Assembly: GCF_008692035.1 (NCBI RefSeq)
Contig: NZ_VTFG01000001.1
Location: 496,001-560,000 of the forward strand
Reading direction: 5' to 3'
Length of the DNA: 64,000 nucleotides
DNA from: Pseudomonas marginalis
GTDB lineage: Bacteria; Pseudomonadota; Gammaproteobacteria; Pseudomonadales; Pseudomonadaceae
Shown here: positions 45,044 to 54,350 of the stretch, in pieces
How positions within the stretch are numbered: the stretch's first letter is position 1
Layout: every line of letters starts with the position of its first letter
Notes under the pieces: generated by a model
What the model saw: the letters and a program-made list of their open reading frames with translations, nothing else
Told to the model about the DNA's origin: nothing
Databases searched by the model: none
Made by a program: the position numbers and the translations under genes

Positions 45044-45655
45044 TCAAAGCTCGTCCAGCAAACGATCTATGGCCCGAACGACAACGCCTGCCGTACGTTC
45101 AGTGATGCAGATCAACAAGTCGCAGGAGAACTGATGAGCCTGAACCTCGAAACGGATTTCCAGCACCATCGCCAGGTGTTCATTCAGGTTCAATTCATCC
45201 AGTGCATTCGCCGCATGTTCGGTGTGGACGAGAATGGACGGTGCGTCATAGCTCACCTGAGTCGCCACCTGCCTTGCCAGGCCACTGATGCAGGCGCCGG
45301 TCAGGATGTTGGTGACATCAAGCATCAATTCGTGCTGCTGCTCCAGGCCGCTGCCCTTGTAGCCCAGCAGTTCGGCCAGTTCATCGGCCCCCTTGGAGCC
45401 AAAGCACACGAACACTTCGCCACGTAACTCACCCAGAAAAGACTGGCGGGTGACGATCATGAAGCTCCGGCGCAGATGCTCCGGAATCAACAGGTGATTC
45501 TGTTCCCGGATCAGCGGGTGAATAAAGGGAACCGAAAGCGTCACCATGGTATCGGTCAGCAGCGCCAGTCGCTCGGCCGCCTGTCCCATGGCGATGTTCA
45601 TCAGTTCCTGCAGGGCATCACGTTGGTCTTCGGTGAGTGCGGCCAAGGTTTCCAT
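45044..45655 (-). CDS. CheC-like chemotaxis phosphatase family protein
   Basis: A 203-residue protein with the two helices of the CheC/CheX fold: LQELMNIAMGQAAERLA and the LDVTNILTGACISGLA repeat. CheC proteins remove phosphate from response regulators of the CheY type. ATG 45655 overlaps the stop of the preceding receiver gene (TGATG). It is likely to modulate the flanking receiver proteins. Confidence 0.85.
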   Translation of the reverse strand: METLAALTEDQRDALQELMNIAMGQAAERLALLTDTMVTLSVPFIHPLIREQNHLLIPEHLRRSFMIVTRQSFLGELRGEVFVCFGSKGADELAELLGYKGSGLEQQHELMLDVTNILTGACISGLARQVATQVSYDAPSILVHTEHAANALDELNLNEHLAMVLEIRFEVQAHQFSCDLLICITERTAGVVVRAIDRLLDEL

Positions 45656-46014
45656 CAAAGCACTCCTATGACGTGCAAGGCACTGACTACAGCTTCAGCC
45701 GTAACCGGCTTGGCTACGAATGCAGCAGCGCCCAGGTCGAATACCCGTTGCCGGGCCAGGGGTTGGATGTCTGCGCTGATCACCACGACGACCACATTGG
45801 CGTCTTCGCGCTTGAGTGCCTCCAGGGTCTGGAAGCCGTCCATGACGGGCATGGTGAGGTCGAGAAAAAGCAGGTCGACCAACCCGGCGTGGTAAGCCTC
45901 CATCACCTCGGCACCGTTGCAGGCCTGGCGAACATCTTCGGTCAGTGATTCCGGCAGGGAACGCAAGACCATCTTGCGGGACATGGATGAATCATCGGCG
46001 ATTAGAACTTTCAT
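45655..46014 (-). CDS. CheY-like response regulator
   Basis: A 119-residue receiver with DDSS at residues 7-10, phosphoacceptor Asp52 in FLDLTMP and Lys in VAKPVTAE. The ATG at 46014 has GGAG seven bases upstream; a longer reading to 46095 lacks family support. It is the first gene of the operon with CheC-like, kinase and second receiver. Confidence 0.9.
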   Translation of the reverse strand: MKVLIADDSSMSRKMVLRSLPESLTEDVRQACNGAEVMEAYHAGLVDLLFLDLTMPVMDGFQTLEALKREDANVVVVVISADIQPLARQRVFDLGAAAFVAKPVTAEAVVSALHVIGVL

Positions 46015-46158
46015 GGTGCACTCCACAGGTATGAAGTGTCCTGCGGCCTCGGCCGAGGCCGGAGAAATCAAGACTTCATTGAATCTTCCAATCACTCTAG
46101 CGTGACATATAGCAAAGAGCCATGAAGAAATCCGGATAGTGCTCTAATGATTTGCGCG

Positions 46159-46182
46159 GCCTGTAGGGATTTCCCTACAGGC
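46159..46182 (-). terminator. strong hairpin after deoC
   Basis: A perfect 11-bp stem (GCCTGTAGGGA with its complement TCCCTACAGGC) and a two-base loop lies 22 bases after the deoC stop on the minus strand. The T-run is lacking, so it may be an imperfect intrinsic terminator or an mRNA 3' stabiliser. Confidence 0.5.
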
Positions 46183-46203
46183 TGCCAAGCGCCGGCCCGA
46201 AAC

Positions 46204-46887
46204 TCAGTAACCACTGGCCGCCGTCATCGCCCCGCCGACAATCGCAATCCCCGAACTGCTGCCCAAGCGTGTCGCCCCAGCTTCAATCATTTTCAGTGCC
46301 GTCGGATAATCGCGCACGCCCCCGGACGCCTTGACCCCAACCGCGGCGCCCACGGTTTTACGCATCAGGGCCACGTCTTCGGCGGTGGCACCGCTTCGGC
46401 TGAACCCCGTGGAGGTCTTGACGAACGCCACACCCAGGTCCCGGCAGATTTCGCAGGCCTGGACTTTCTCTTCGTCGTCCAGCAGGCAGGTTTCCAGGAT
46501 GACCTTCAACGGCACGGCGCCGCAGGCCTTCTGGACCAAGGCAATGTCTTCGCGCACTGCCTCCAGCAAACCGTCCTTCAACCAGCCGATATTGAGCACC
46601 ATGTCGATCTCCCCTGCCCCGGCGGCAATCGCCCGTTCGGCTTCGAAGGCCTTGGTGTCACTCAGGCCGGCGCCCAGGGGAAAGCCCACCACGGCACAAA
46701 TCACCACGCTGTCGTCGGTCAGGCAGGAAGCGGCGTAAGGCACCTGCCCCGAGTTCAGGCACACCGAATAAAAACCGTGCTCCCGGGCTTCCTCGCACAA
46801 GGTGCGAATCTGCTCGCGGGAGGCGTCGGGCGCCAGCAAGGTGTGATCGATGTACTTGGCCAATGCTGCGGGTTGAAGAGTGTTCAT
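46204..46887 (-). CDS. deoC: deoxyribose-phosphate aldolase
   Basis: A 227-residue TIM-barrel aldolase that splits 2-deoxyribose-5-phosphate into acetaldehyde and glyceraldehyde-3-phosphate. The Schiff-base lysine is in FVKTSTGFS, and the second lysine in [16 protein letters not shown] is at the N-terminus as usual. It is divergent from deoR, with an operator-like palindrome between them, so it is likely repressed by DeoR and induced by deoxyribose or its phosphate. Confidence 0.95.
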   Translation of the reverse strand: MNTLQPAALAKYIDHTLLAPDASREQIRTLCEEAREHGFYSVCLNSGQVPYAASCLTDDSVVICAVVGFPLGAGLSDTKAFEAERAIAAGAGEIDMVLNIGWLKDGLLEAVREDIALVQKACGAVPLKVILETCLLDDEEKVQACEICRDLGVAFVKTSTGFSRSGATAEDVALMRKTVGAAVGVKASGGVRDYPTALKMIEAGATRLGSSSGIAIVGGAMTAASGY

Positions 46888-46964
46888 TTAACGTGCCCTT
46901 GCCTGTATGTTGCGAATGGTCGTGTGCCGCTTGTCACAGCACTCACACTAATACGTTACAATAA

Positions 46965-46979
46965 TAACATTAAATGTTA
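46965..46979. promoter_or_regulatory. candidate DeoR operator between deoC and deoR
   Basis: TAACATTAAATGTTA is a perfect palindrome with a central A. AATAACATTA from its left side recurs at 51155-51164 in the promoter of the kinase gene. Its position between divergent deoC and deoR fits autorepression. Inferred. Confidence 0.6.
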
Positions 46980-47015
46980 CTTGTCTAACACAAACAATCA
47001 AGCCCTGGAATACTC

Positions 47016-47774
47016 GTGGACAGTAGAAAAGCCGAGCGACTCAAGCTTATCCAACAAGCCTTGCAGGACCAGAACGCCATTCACCTAAGGGAAATGGCGG
47101 CGCTGCTGGAGGTTTCGGAGATGACCCTGCGCCGCGATCTCAACCACTTCAGTGATCACCTGCGCCTGCTGGGTGGCTACATCACCCGGGTCGGCAGCGA
47201 GGTCAGCGATTACCGGGTTGCCGAGCAGGACACCCGCCACGTCGAGGAAAAGCGCCGCATCGGCAAACTCGCCGCGCGCCTGATCCAGCCCGGTGACACG
47301 GTGTTTTTCGACTGCGGTACCACCTCGCCGTTCGTGATCGACTTCATCCCCGACGACTTGGAGTTCACGGCGGTGTGCAGCTCCTTGAACGTGCTGCTCA
47401 AGCTGCATAACAAGCCCAACTGCCACATCGTGTTGTGCGGCGGCACCTTCCACCGCAAGAACCAGGTGTTTGAAAACAGTGCCGAAAGCAGCATCCTCGA
47501 CAGCGTGCGCCTGACCTGGGCCTTCGTGACGGCCGCCGGCGTCAGCCAGGCATTCGGCGTGACGTGCTTCAACTTCAACGAAGTCGAGGTCAAGCGAAAG
47601 GTCATGCGCCAGGCCCAGCAACGTGTGTTGCTCGCCGATTTCAGCAAGTTCGACACGGTGCGCACCGCTCACTTCGCCACCCTGGAGGACTTTCAGTACG
47701 TGGTCAGCGACAAGAAAATCCCCCGCAGCTACAAGGACGCCATCCAGGCCCACGGCGCGCAATTGCTGGTTTAA
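47016..47774 (+). CDS. deoR: DeoR family transcriptional repressor
   Basis: A 252-residue sugar-phosphate-responsive regulator. The N-terminal HTH reads IHLREMAALLEVSEMTLRRD. The C-terminal effector domain has DCGTTSPFVIDF and VLCGGTFHRKNQVF, as in DeoR-type sensors. It starts at GTG 47016. Its stop overlaps by four bases with the convergent epimerase gene. It presumably controls deoC and the sugar gene cluster. Confidence 0.9.
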   Translation: MDSRKAERLKLIQQALQDQNAIHLREMAALLEVSEMTLRRDLNHFSDHLRLLGGYITRVGSEVSDYRVAEQDTRHVEEKRRIGKLAARLIQPGDTVFFDCGTTSPFVIDFIPDDLEFTAVCSSLNVLLKLHNKPNCHIVLCGGTFHRKNQVFENSAESSILDSVRLTWAFVTAAGVSQAFGVTCFNFNEVEVKRKVMRQAQQRVLLADFSKFDTVRTAHFATLEDFQYVVSDKKIPRSYKDAIQAHGAQLLV

Positions 47775-48817
47775 CCCAGCAACCGCTGGCGTTCCTGCTC
47801 GCTCAGGTAGCCAGTGGTTACCCTGAACGAAGCGCTGGCGCCCGCCGCCAGCAGACGCACGTGGCCTTTGGCTTTCTCGGCGTTATAGCCCTCGGGTTCG
47901 CACGTCGATGGCAGCACGAACGCCGCCACTTGCTGATCCGGCGTGTGCAGGATCCAGCGTGCGGCGTGGGCGAATTGTTCGGGGCGATAGCGGGTGTAGA
48001 ACGCCGCTCCATCGGGATGATCCAGCAGGAAGTGCGCCTGGCCGGTGGCGTCCGTGCCGACGCCGTCGAAGAAAAACACGATTTCAGGGTCGTACAACCC
48101 CGGCTGATCGAGGCAGGCCAATTGCCCGGGTTGTTCGGCCAGTTGCGCCATGTAGGCACTCCAGTCCGGCGTCGGCTTGACGTGGCCCGGAATGCTGGTG
48201 CGCAGGCGCAGGCGCTGCATGCCCCATGGCTCGACAAACCGCGCGCCGGCCACAAAGGCGTAGTTCATGTGGGCCATGTACATCAGTTCCATAGGCTTGC
48301 CGGCCAGGTTGGTCACGTCCATGTCGATATCGAACACCGCCGAATCGGCGCGCAGGGTCACGCTGGGGCACGCACGGTAGCGATCGCCGAAGCCCTTGGC
48401 ATATTGATAACAACCGCCCAGGCGCACAAAGCCCTCGCCGATGTCCAGCCAGGCCGAGTCCATCGGGGCGCAAGGCATTTCGCCGTGCAAGGCGTGGGTG
48501 TCATCCGGCGCCGGGCAACCGTTGCGCAGCAGGCCACTGTGAAACATGAAGCAGCCGTAGGTATCGACGACCGTCGGGCTGGGCCGGGGTTGCTCGAACA
48601 GGTTGCTCATGGTCAGGTCACAGCCATCGAACATCGCCGACCAGATCATCTGCCCTTGATAAGGCAGCAGCACCAGGCGTCCACGGCTATTCTCCAGGCT
48701 CACGGCCAGCACCCCGGATGGATAGATCCAGGCACTGACCTTGAAATCCTCGGACTGCAACAGGATTCTCTCCTGCTCGGCAAACACCGCTGGATACAGC
48801 GGGATCCGCGTATTCAT
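47771..48817 (-). CDS. DUF4432/aldose 1-epimerase-like protein
   Basis: A 348-residue cytoplasmic protein of the galactose-mutarotase-like fold, similar to the last gene of deoxyribose clusters in enterobacteria (DeoX-like). GCFMFHSGLLRNGCPAP and TYGC are family-like. ATG 48817 overlaps the permease stop by four bases (ATGA). It may interconvert anomers of the imported deoxyribose. The role is inferred from context. Confidence 0.8.
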   Translation of the reverse strand: MNTRIPLYPAVFAEQERILLQSEDFKVSAWIYPSGVLAVSLENSRGRLVLLPYQGQMIWSAMFDGCDLTMSNLFEQPRPSPTVVDTYGCFMFHSGLLRNGCPAPDDTHALHGEMPCAPMDSAWLDIGEGFVRLGGCYQYAKGFGDRYRACPSVTLRADSAVFDIDMDVTNLAGKPMELMYMAHMNYAFVAGARFVEPWGMQRLRLRTSIPGHVKPTPDWSAYMAQLAEQPGQLACLDQPGLYDPEIVFFFDGVGTDATGQAHFLLDHPDGAAFYTRYRPEQFAHAARWILHTPDQQVAAFVLPSTCEPEGYNAEKAKGHVRLLAAGASASFRVTTGYLSEQERQRLLG

Positions 48818-50145
48818 GAGGCCACCGCCGCGGCGGCGCTCGACGGCAACGTGCCGGGTTGGCGCATGCACTTGACCGCGTACATCACGATCACGATAAA
48901 GCACAGCAACGGTACGCTGTAGGCCAGTTGCATATTGCCGCCGCTGGCATCGGACAACAGGCCCTGGAAGATCGGAATCACCCCGCCGCCGACGATGCTC
49001 ATCACCAGCAATGAACCGCCGACGCCGGTGTCTTCACCCAGCCCATCGATGGTCAGGCCGTAAATGGTCGGCCAGCACGGGCCGAGGAAAATACTCACGC
49101 CGACCGCTGCGTACACCGCCGAAATATTCGGCACCAGAATGGTGTAGGCCAGCAGCACAATGCACAGCACACCGTAGATCGCCAGGACCTTGGCCGGATG
49201 CAGGCGGCGCATCAACAGGTTGGCGATCATCTTGCCGACAAAGTAGGCGGCAAAGGTGGTCAGCAAAAACCATGAGGCGCTGCGCTCATTCATTCCGCCC
49301 ATTTGCATCGCCAGGCGAATGGTGAAACTCCACACGCCGACCTGGGCGCCCACGTAGAGAAACTGCGCCAATACGCCAAAGGTAAAGCGCGGGTTACGCC
49401 ACAGTCGGCCCAGGCTGTGGCGCAGGCTGCCAGGCTTGCTGTCAGCCGGCTTATTGCCCTTGCAGGCCGGGAACCGAGTGATCGCAACCAGGATAAACAT
49501 CAGCACCAGCACGGCGATCATCCACTTGTAGGGCAACAGCGTGGACTGGATCATCTGCAACTGCTGCACGGCGGCCTCGGAGGCGCTCATCCGGGTCAGT
49601 TGTTCCGTGGTCGCGTCGGTGTCCTTGAACATCACGAAACTGCCGACGTACACCCCTGCCATCGCACCGAAGGGGTGGAACGTCTGCGAGATGTTCAAGC
49701 GCCGCGTCCCGGTTTCCCTGGGCCCCATCAGGGTCGAGTAGGTGTTGCAGGCGGTTTCCAGGAACGACAGGCCGGCCGCAATCACAAACAACGCCAGCAG
49801 GAACATGCCGTACTTGGCCGTCGACGCCGCCGGGAAAAACAGCAGGCAGCCGAACATGTACAGCAGCAACCCGATCAGGATCGTGCTCTTGTAGCTGAAG
49901 CGGCGCACCACCATTGCCGCCGGAATCGCCACGAAAAAGTAGCCCAGGTAAAACGCCGACTGCACAAAGGCGGTCTGGAAATCACTGAGCAAAAACGCTT
50001 TCTTGAAGTGTGCGATCAGCACGTCATTCATGCTTGCCGCCGCCGCCCACAGCGCAAAGATGCTGCACAGCAGGATAAAGGCGAACCAGGGCGTGCGGTT
50101 CAGGTAGAAACCATCGGGTGTCTGTTGCAGCGCAGGTTTGTTCAT
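48814..50145 (-). CDS. MFS permease of the FucP family, probable deoxyribose transporter
   Basis: A 443-residue transporter with about 12 membrane helices. The N-terminal motif reads LWAAAASMNDVLIAHF, and LETACNTYSTLMGP and TRRLNISQTFHPFGAM match FucP/DeoP-type symporters. It starts at ATG 50145 with GGAG upstream; the upstream extension is not credible. It likely imports 2-deoxy-D-ribose or a similar sugar by proton symport. Confidence 0.88.
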   Translation of the reverse strand: MNKPALQQTPDGFYLNRTPWFAFILLCSIFALWAAAASMNDVLIAHFKKAFLLSDFQTAFVQSAFYLGYFFVAIPAAMVVRRFSYKSTILIGLLLYMFGCLLFFPAASTAKYGMFLLALFVIAAGLSFLETACNTYSTLMGPRETGTRRLNISQTFHPFGAMAGVYVGSFVMFKDTDATTEQLTRMSASEAAVQQLQMIQSTLLPYKWMIAVLVLMFILVAITRFPACKGNKPADSKPGSLRHSLGRLWRNPRFTFGVLAQFLYVGAQVGVWSFTIRLAMQMGGMNERSASWFLLTTFAAYFVGKMIANLLMRRLHPAKVLAIYGVLCIVLLAYTILVPNISAVYAAVGVSIFLGPCWPTIYGLTIDGLGEDTGVGGSLLVMSIVGGGVIPIFQGLLSDASGGNMQLAYSVPLLCFIVIVMYAVKCMRQPGTLPSSAAAAVAS

Positions 50146-50171
50146 TATTGTTCTCCGGGCTGGTTTGGGGG

Positions 50172-51092
50172 TTACGGCTGTTGCTGGAAACGGGCGAACG
50201 CCTCGCTGTCGGGATATGACGTCTGGGTGCCCAGGGCCATGACCGAGCAGGCGGAATACGCCACGGCCTGTTCCATGGCCTGCCGGATACCGCCGTCGCG
50301 GCTCCAGTGCTGGATGAAGCAACCGATAAAGGCGTCGCCGGCGCCCGTGGTGTCCCGTGCCACGACCTTTCGGCCCGGCACCCGGAATTCGCCCTCCTCT
50401 CCCACGTACAACGCACCGTGTTCACCGAGGGTGACGATCACGTGGCGAATGCCGCTGGCCACCAGCGTGCGCGCTGCGCGCTGGGCGGCGTCCGGCGAGT
50501 CCACGACCTGGCCGGTGATCAACGCCAGTTCCGATTCATTGGGGATCAGGAAATCCAGCTGCGCCAGGTGCTCCCCGCTCAGGCCGGCCAGGGCCGGTGC
50601 CGGGTTGAGCAGCACCGCGATGCCGTGCCGGTGCGCAAATTCGATGGCGTAGTAGACCGTCTCCAGATTGATCTCCAACTGCAGCACGATCAGGGTGCAC
50701 TCGCGCAGGTCGGCGGCCGCTGCGTCGATGTCCGCCGGCAACAAATGCGCATTGGCGCCTTTGACGATCAGAATGCTGTTGTGGGAGTCGGCTCGCACAA
50801 AAATCGGCGCGACACCGCTGGAAACCCCAGGCACCCGCTGCACATGACGGGTGTCGATACCAAAACGCTGGAAGTTGGCCAGGGTGTTGTCGGCAAACAT
50901 GTCGTCGCCGACCTTGCTCAATATCAGCACCTGCGCCCCAAGCTTGGCTGCCGCCACCGCCTGGTTCGCCCCCTTGCCGCCACACCCGAGGGCAAAACCA
51001 GGCGCTTCCAGGGTTTCGCCCTGGGCCGGCATGCGGTCGATGTAGGTGATCAAATCCACCATATTGCTGCCGATGACTGCGATCTTGCTCAT
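50172..51092 (-). CDS. rbsK: ribokinase family sugar kinase, probable deoxyribokinase
   Basis: A 306-residue PfkB/ribokinase-type enzyme. MVDLITYIDRMPAQGET and GCGGKGANQAVAAAKLGA are the N-terminal signature; the C-terminal signature ARDTTGAGDAFIGCF contains the catalytic Asp. In the setting of deoC, deoR and a FucP-type permease it most likely phosphorylates 2-deoxyribose (DeoK), but ribose cannot be excluded. ATG 51092 has AAGGTGG upstream. Confidence 0.88.
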   Translation of the reverse strand: MSKIAVIGSNMVDLITYIDRMPAQGETLEAPGFALGCGGKGANQAVAAAKLGAQVLILSKVGDDMFADNTLANFQRFGIDTRHVQRVPGVSSGVAPIFVRADSHNSILIVKGANAHLLPADIDAAAADLRECTLIVLQLEINLETVYYAIEFAHRHGIAVLLNPAPALAGLSGEHLAQLDFLIPNESELALITGQVVDSPDAAQRAARTLVASGIRHVIVTLGEHGALYVGEEGEFRVPGRKVVARDTTGAGDAFIGCFIQHWSRDGGIRQAMEQAVAYSACSVMALGTQTSYPDSEAFARFQQQP

Positions 51093-51144
51093 TGCTATTC
51101 CACCTTGTTGCACCCCGACCAGGCAGGTCGTGGCGCTCTTGTTT

Positions 51145-51160
51145 TGTTATTTAAATAACA
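51145..51160. promoter_or_regulatory. candidate DeoR operator upstream of the kinase-permease-epimerase operon
   Basis: TGTTATTTAAATAACA is a perfect 16-bp palindrome, about 53 bases upstream of the kinase ATG. It shares AATAACATTA with the palindrome between deoC and deoR and is thus a second candidate DeoR site. Confidence 0.6.
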
Positions 51161-51233
51161 TTAGGTGTGAATATTCAATCTTTTTTTGCAAGGCCCGGTC
51201 AATGAGCGCTGCGGGTGGGCCGGTGGACCGGGC

Positions 51234-51261
51234 AAAAAAAACCGACCCACAGGGGGCCGGT
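51234..51261 (-). terminator. intrinsic terminator of the chemoreceptor gene
   Basis: On the minus strand, ACCGGCCC pairs with GGGTCGGT (one G-U pair) and is followed by eight T. It lies 31 bases after the chemoreceptor stop. Confidence 0.8.
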
Positions 51262-51291
51262 CCATAAAGCGTGTATCAGGTCTGTGCGGTG

Positions 51292-52905
51292 TTACAGGCT
51301 GAAGCGATCCACGGACTGCGACAACTTGCCGGCCAGCCCGGCCAGCTCATCGGTGGTCGAGGCGGTTTCGCCAATGATGCGGCTGTTGTTTTCCGACATC
51401 CCCGCAATCATCTCCACCTGGTGGGAGATCTCGTTGCTGGCCAGGCTCTGTTCACCGATGGTGCGCGAGATGTCGTTCACCAACTCGGTGGTATTCAGGG
51501 TGGCCTGCAGAATATCGCGGATCGCTCGCTCCACCTCGGCAGTTACCGCCATGCCTTTGTCCACTTGGGTGACGCCCTCCTCCATGCTGGTCACCGCTTC
51601 CCGGGTGTTCTGCTGGATACGCCCGACCATGCTGGCAATTTCCTGGGTCGAGGCGCTGGTGCGGCCCGCCAGGCTGCGCACTTCATCGGCGACCACTGCA
51701 AAGCCGCGTCCCTGTTCGCCGGCGCGGGCGGCTTCAATCGCGGCGTTCAGGGCCAACAGGTTGGTTTGGTCAGCGATGCCCTTGATCACTTGGATAATGC
51801 TGAAGATTGCCTCGGACTCCTTGTCCAGCGTACGAATGACCTGGGCCGATTGCTGCGCTGAGCGGGCAATGCCATCCATGTCCTTCACCACCTGATGGAT
51901 CACCCGGCCGCCGTCCTTGGCCAGGGCTTCGGCCTGGTTGGCCATATCCAGGGCACGCCCGGCATGCCGGGTGATTTCCTCGATACTGGCGGTCATTTCA
52001 CTGGCCGCGGCCGCCATGGTGCTGGCGGCCGCGCTTTGCTGCTGGCTGCTGCCGGCGACGTCATGGCAGCCCTGGCTCAAGCGTTCGCTCATGCCATTGA
52101 CGCCGTGGGCATTGCTGCGCACCACCTCGATCATGCCGCGTAGATCTCGCTGCATGGTGGCAAGGCTGCGGATCAACGAGCTGGCTTCGTCCTTGCGCTT
52201 AGGTTCGACAATCGGCTCGCTCAGGTTACCCCGGGCGATACTGGCAGCAATGCGACTGGCGGCCTGCAGCGGCGCCATGATGCTCGACAACACCCAGCGC
52301 CCCTGGGCCAGCAGCAGCAACAGGCTGGCGAGCAATACGGCGCCCAAGGTCAAATTGGCGTGGCTGATGGTCTGCCGCGTGCTGGCGCTGGTCTCCTGGG
52401 TATTGCTTTCGATCAGCTCGCTCATCGCCGCCATTTGATCTTCCAGCTGGGAAAACGCCTTGTTGAAGGTGTCCAGTTCCCCGCGAGCGGCCTCAGGATT
52501 CTCCAGTGCCAGCGCGACGATGCGCTCGCCGGCACTGATATAGGTGTCCAGGCTGGGTCTGATTTTTTCCAGGCCGCTTTTGATCGTGGGATCCAGCGGC
52601 AACTTGAGGTTGTCCCCCAGTACCTGACGGAAATGCTCGGCGTGTTCCTTCAACGAGGTGTTGACCTCATCCTTGCTGCTGGTGCTTTTGCCCAACCCCA
52701 CGAGCATGGCAGACAGCACGTCGGCACGCAGTGCGTCGTGCATCATGTCGGCTTCCATATGGTTGCGCAGGACCGTCATGCTCACCTCGCTATCCTGTAC
52801 GGCCTCGCTCATCCGAACATTCCCCAGGTAGCCGGCCAGGCTCATGACCAGAGCCGTGAGCAACCCAGTGGCAATCAACAGCATCAAGCGTAATTTGATC
52901 GTCAT
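51292..52905 (-). CDS. methyl-accepting chemotaxis protein
   Basis: A 537-residue chemoreceptor. TM1 is about residues 8-28, a helical periplasmic domain of the four-helix-bundle type spans about 30-185, TM2 is about 186-205, HAMP about 208-262, and the conserved signalling tip reads IADQTNLLALNAAIEAARAG and EQGRGFAVVADEVRSLA. There is no C-terminal CheR-binding pentapeptide. The ligand is not evident. It is a single gene with its own terminator. Confidence 0.93.
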   Translation of the reverse strand: MTIKLRLMLLIATGLLTALVMSLAGYLGNVRMSEAVQDSEVSMTVLRNHMEADMMHDALRADVLSAMLVGLGKSTSSKDEVNTSLKEHAEHFRQVLGDNLKLPLDPTIKSGLEKIRPSLDTYISAGERIVALALENPEAARGELDTFNKAFSQLEDQMAAMSELIESNTQETSASTRQTISHANLTLGAVLLASLLLLLAQGRWVLSSIMAPLQAASRIAASIARGNLSEPIVEPKRKDEASSLIRSLATMQRDLRGMIEVVRSNAHGVNGMSERLSQGCHDVAGSSQQQSAAASTMAAAASEMTASIEEITRHAGRALDMANQAEALAKDGGRVIHQVVKDMDGIARSAQQSAQVIRTLDKESEAIFSIIQVIKGIADQTNLLALNAAIEAARAGEQGRGFAVVADEVRSLAGRTSASTQEIASMVGRIQQNTREAVTSMEEGVTQVDKGMAVTAEVERAIRDILQATLNTTELVNDISRTIGEQSLASNEISHQVEMIAGMSENNSRIIGETASTTDELAGLAGKLSQSVDRFSL

Positions 52906-53041
52906 GCTGACATCCCCATACCCAACCGTCGAAGCAACGTTCTTACCGTTATCGGCATCAATCCCTGTTAGTGAAGCCTAAGTTTGCGGATCTGCGCGGA
53001 TCCCTTAAGCTGATCGACTTTTGCGCTGCCGGAAACCGCCC

Positions 53042-54250
53042 ATGTCCCGAAGTATTGCCCACCTTGCGTTACTGCTGGGGTTGATTACCGCCGTCGGCCC
53101 GTTCGCCATCGACATCTACCTGCCTGCCCTGCCCACCCTGGGCGCCAGCCTGCACGCCTCGCCGGCGGCGGTACAGATGAGCCTCACGGTGTTCTTCATG
53201 GTCATTGGGGTGTGCCAGCTGTTCTACGGACCGATCAGTGATGTGTTCGGACGCAAGCCGCCGATTTACGCCGGGCTGCTGATCTTTGCGGTGGGCAGCG
53301 TCGGCTGCGCGCTGGCGCCCACCATTGAAGTGCTGATCGGCTTTCGTGCCGTGCAGGCGTTCGGTGCCTGTGCCGGGATGGTCATTCCCCGGGCGATCGT
53401 GCGTGACCTGTACACCGGCCATGAAGCTGCGCGGCTGATGGCCTTGCTGATGCTGGTGATGAGTGTGTCGCCGATTCTCGCGCCGCTGGCCGGCAGCCTG
53501 GTGATTTCATTGTGGAGCTGGCGCGAAGTATTCGCCGTGCTCGCGGTGGTGGCCGTGCTGTGCCTGGTGATGACAATTGTGCAGCTGCCCGAAACCCATC
53601 CCGCCGAGCGCCGGCTGGGCAAGACCTTGGGCACGGCGTTCAGCAGCTACGGCGCACTGCTGCGTGACCCGGTCTTCATCGGTCTGTCGGTGGTGTGCGG
53701 GTTCGGGCTGGCGACGTTCTTCGTGTTTATCGGCAGTGCGCCCTTCGTGTATATCGAATACTTCGGCCTTACGCCTACCCAGTTCAGCCTGTGTTTCGCC
53801 CTGAACGCCGCGTCGTTTTTTGCCATGAGCCAACTCACTGCACGCTTGAGCGCGCGCTTCGGCCTGGCGCCACTGATTCGCTGGTCGGTGGTCGCCGTAG
53901 CCGCCGTGATGGTGCTGCTGGCCGCGACCACGCTGTGGGTCGACAACCTGGCCTTGATGATGGCGTTGCTGTTTATCGGCTTCGGTTTCCTCGGCCTGTT
54001 GTTGCCGGCGGCGGGCGTGTTATCCCTGGAAGATCATGGTGCTGTGGCGGGATCTGCCTCCGCCCTGTTGGGCGCGATCCAGATGATCACCGCTGCCGTG
54101 TCCATGACCCTGGTCGGAGTGTTCGCCGACCACACACCGGCGCCGATGCTCATGGGTATCGCGCTGTGTGCGCTCGCGGCGATGTTCACCACGCTGTGGA
54201 CCTTGGGCCGTCTGCCGGCACACCTGGCGAGCGCCCCGCCCCACGGCTGA
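53042..54250 (+). CDS. Bcr/CflA family multidrug efflux MFS transporter
   Basis: A 402-residue drug:proton antiporter of the 12-helix type. Typical elements are FAIDIYLPALPTLG in TM1, GPISDVFGRKPPIYAG in the TM2-3 loop and RDLYTGHEAARLMALLMLVMS in TM5. The ATG at 53042 is used instead of an upstream codon at 53021. Isolated single gene. Confidence 0.92.
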   Translation: MSRSIAHLALLLGLITAVGPFAIDIYLPALPTLGASLHASPAAVQMSLTVFFMVIGVCQLFYGPISDVFGRKPPIYAGLLIFAVGSVGCALAPTIEVLIGFRAVQAFGACAGMVIPRAIVRDLYTGHEAARLMALLMLVMSVSPILAPLAGSLVISLWSWREVFAVLAVVAVLCLVMTIVQLPETHPAERRLGKTLGTAFSSYGALLRDPVFIGLSVVCGFGLATFFVFIGSAPFVYIEYFGLTPTQFSLCFALNAASFFAMSQLTARLSARFGLAPLIRWSVVAVAAVMVLLAATTLWVDNLALMMALLFIGFGFLGLLLPAAGVLSLEDHGAVAGSASALLGAIQMITAAVSMTLVGVFADHTPAPMLMGIALCALAAMFTTLWTLGRLPAHLASAPPHG

Positions 54251-54350
54251 GCGATACCGCTCGTCGGGCCTGGCCGGCATCCATTACAACTATCGCCGGC
54301 CATGAAACTACTAATCCCATAGCACCGTTCGAAACCTATGGAGATTGGAA

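Noticed and set aside
54271..54302. TGGCCGGC/GCCGGCCA hairpin after the Bcr/CflA gene
   Set aside because: 16-base loop and no T-run, so too weak to call a terminator.
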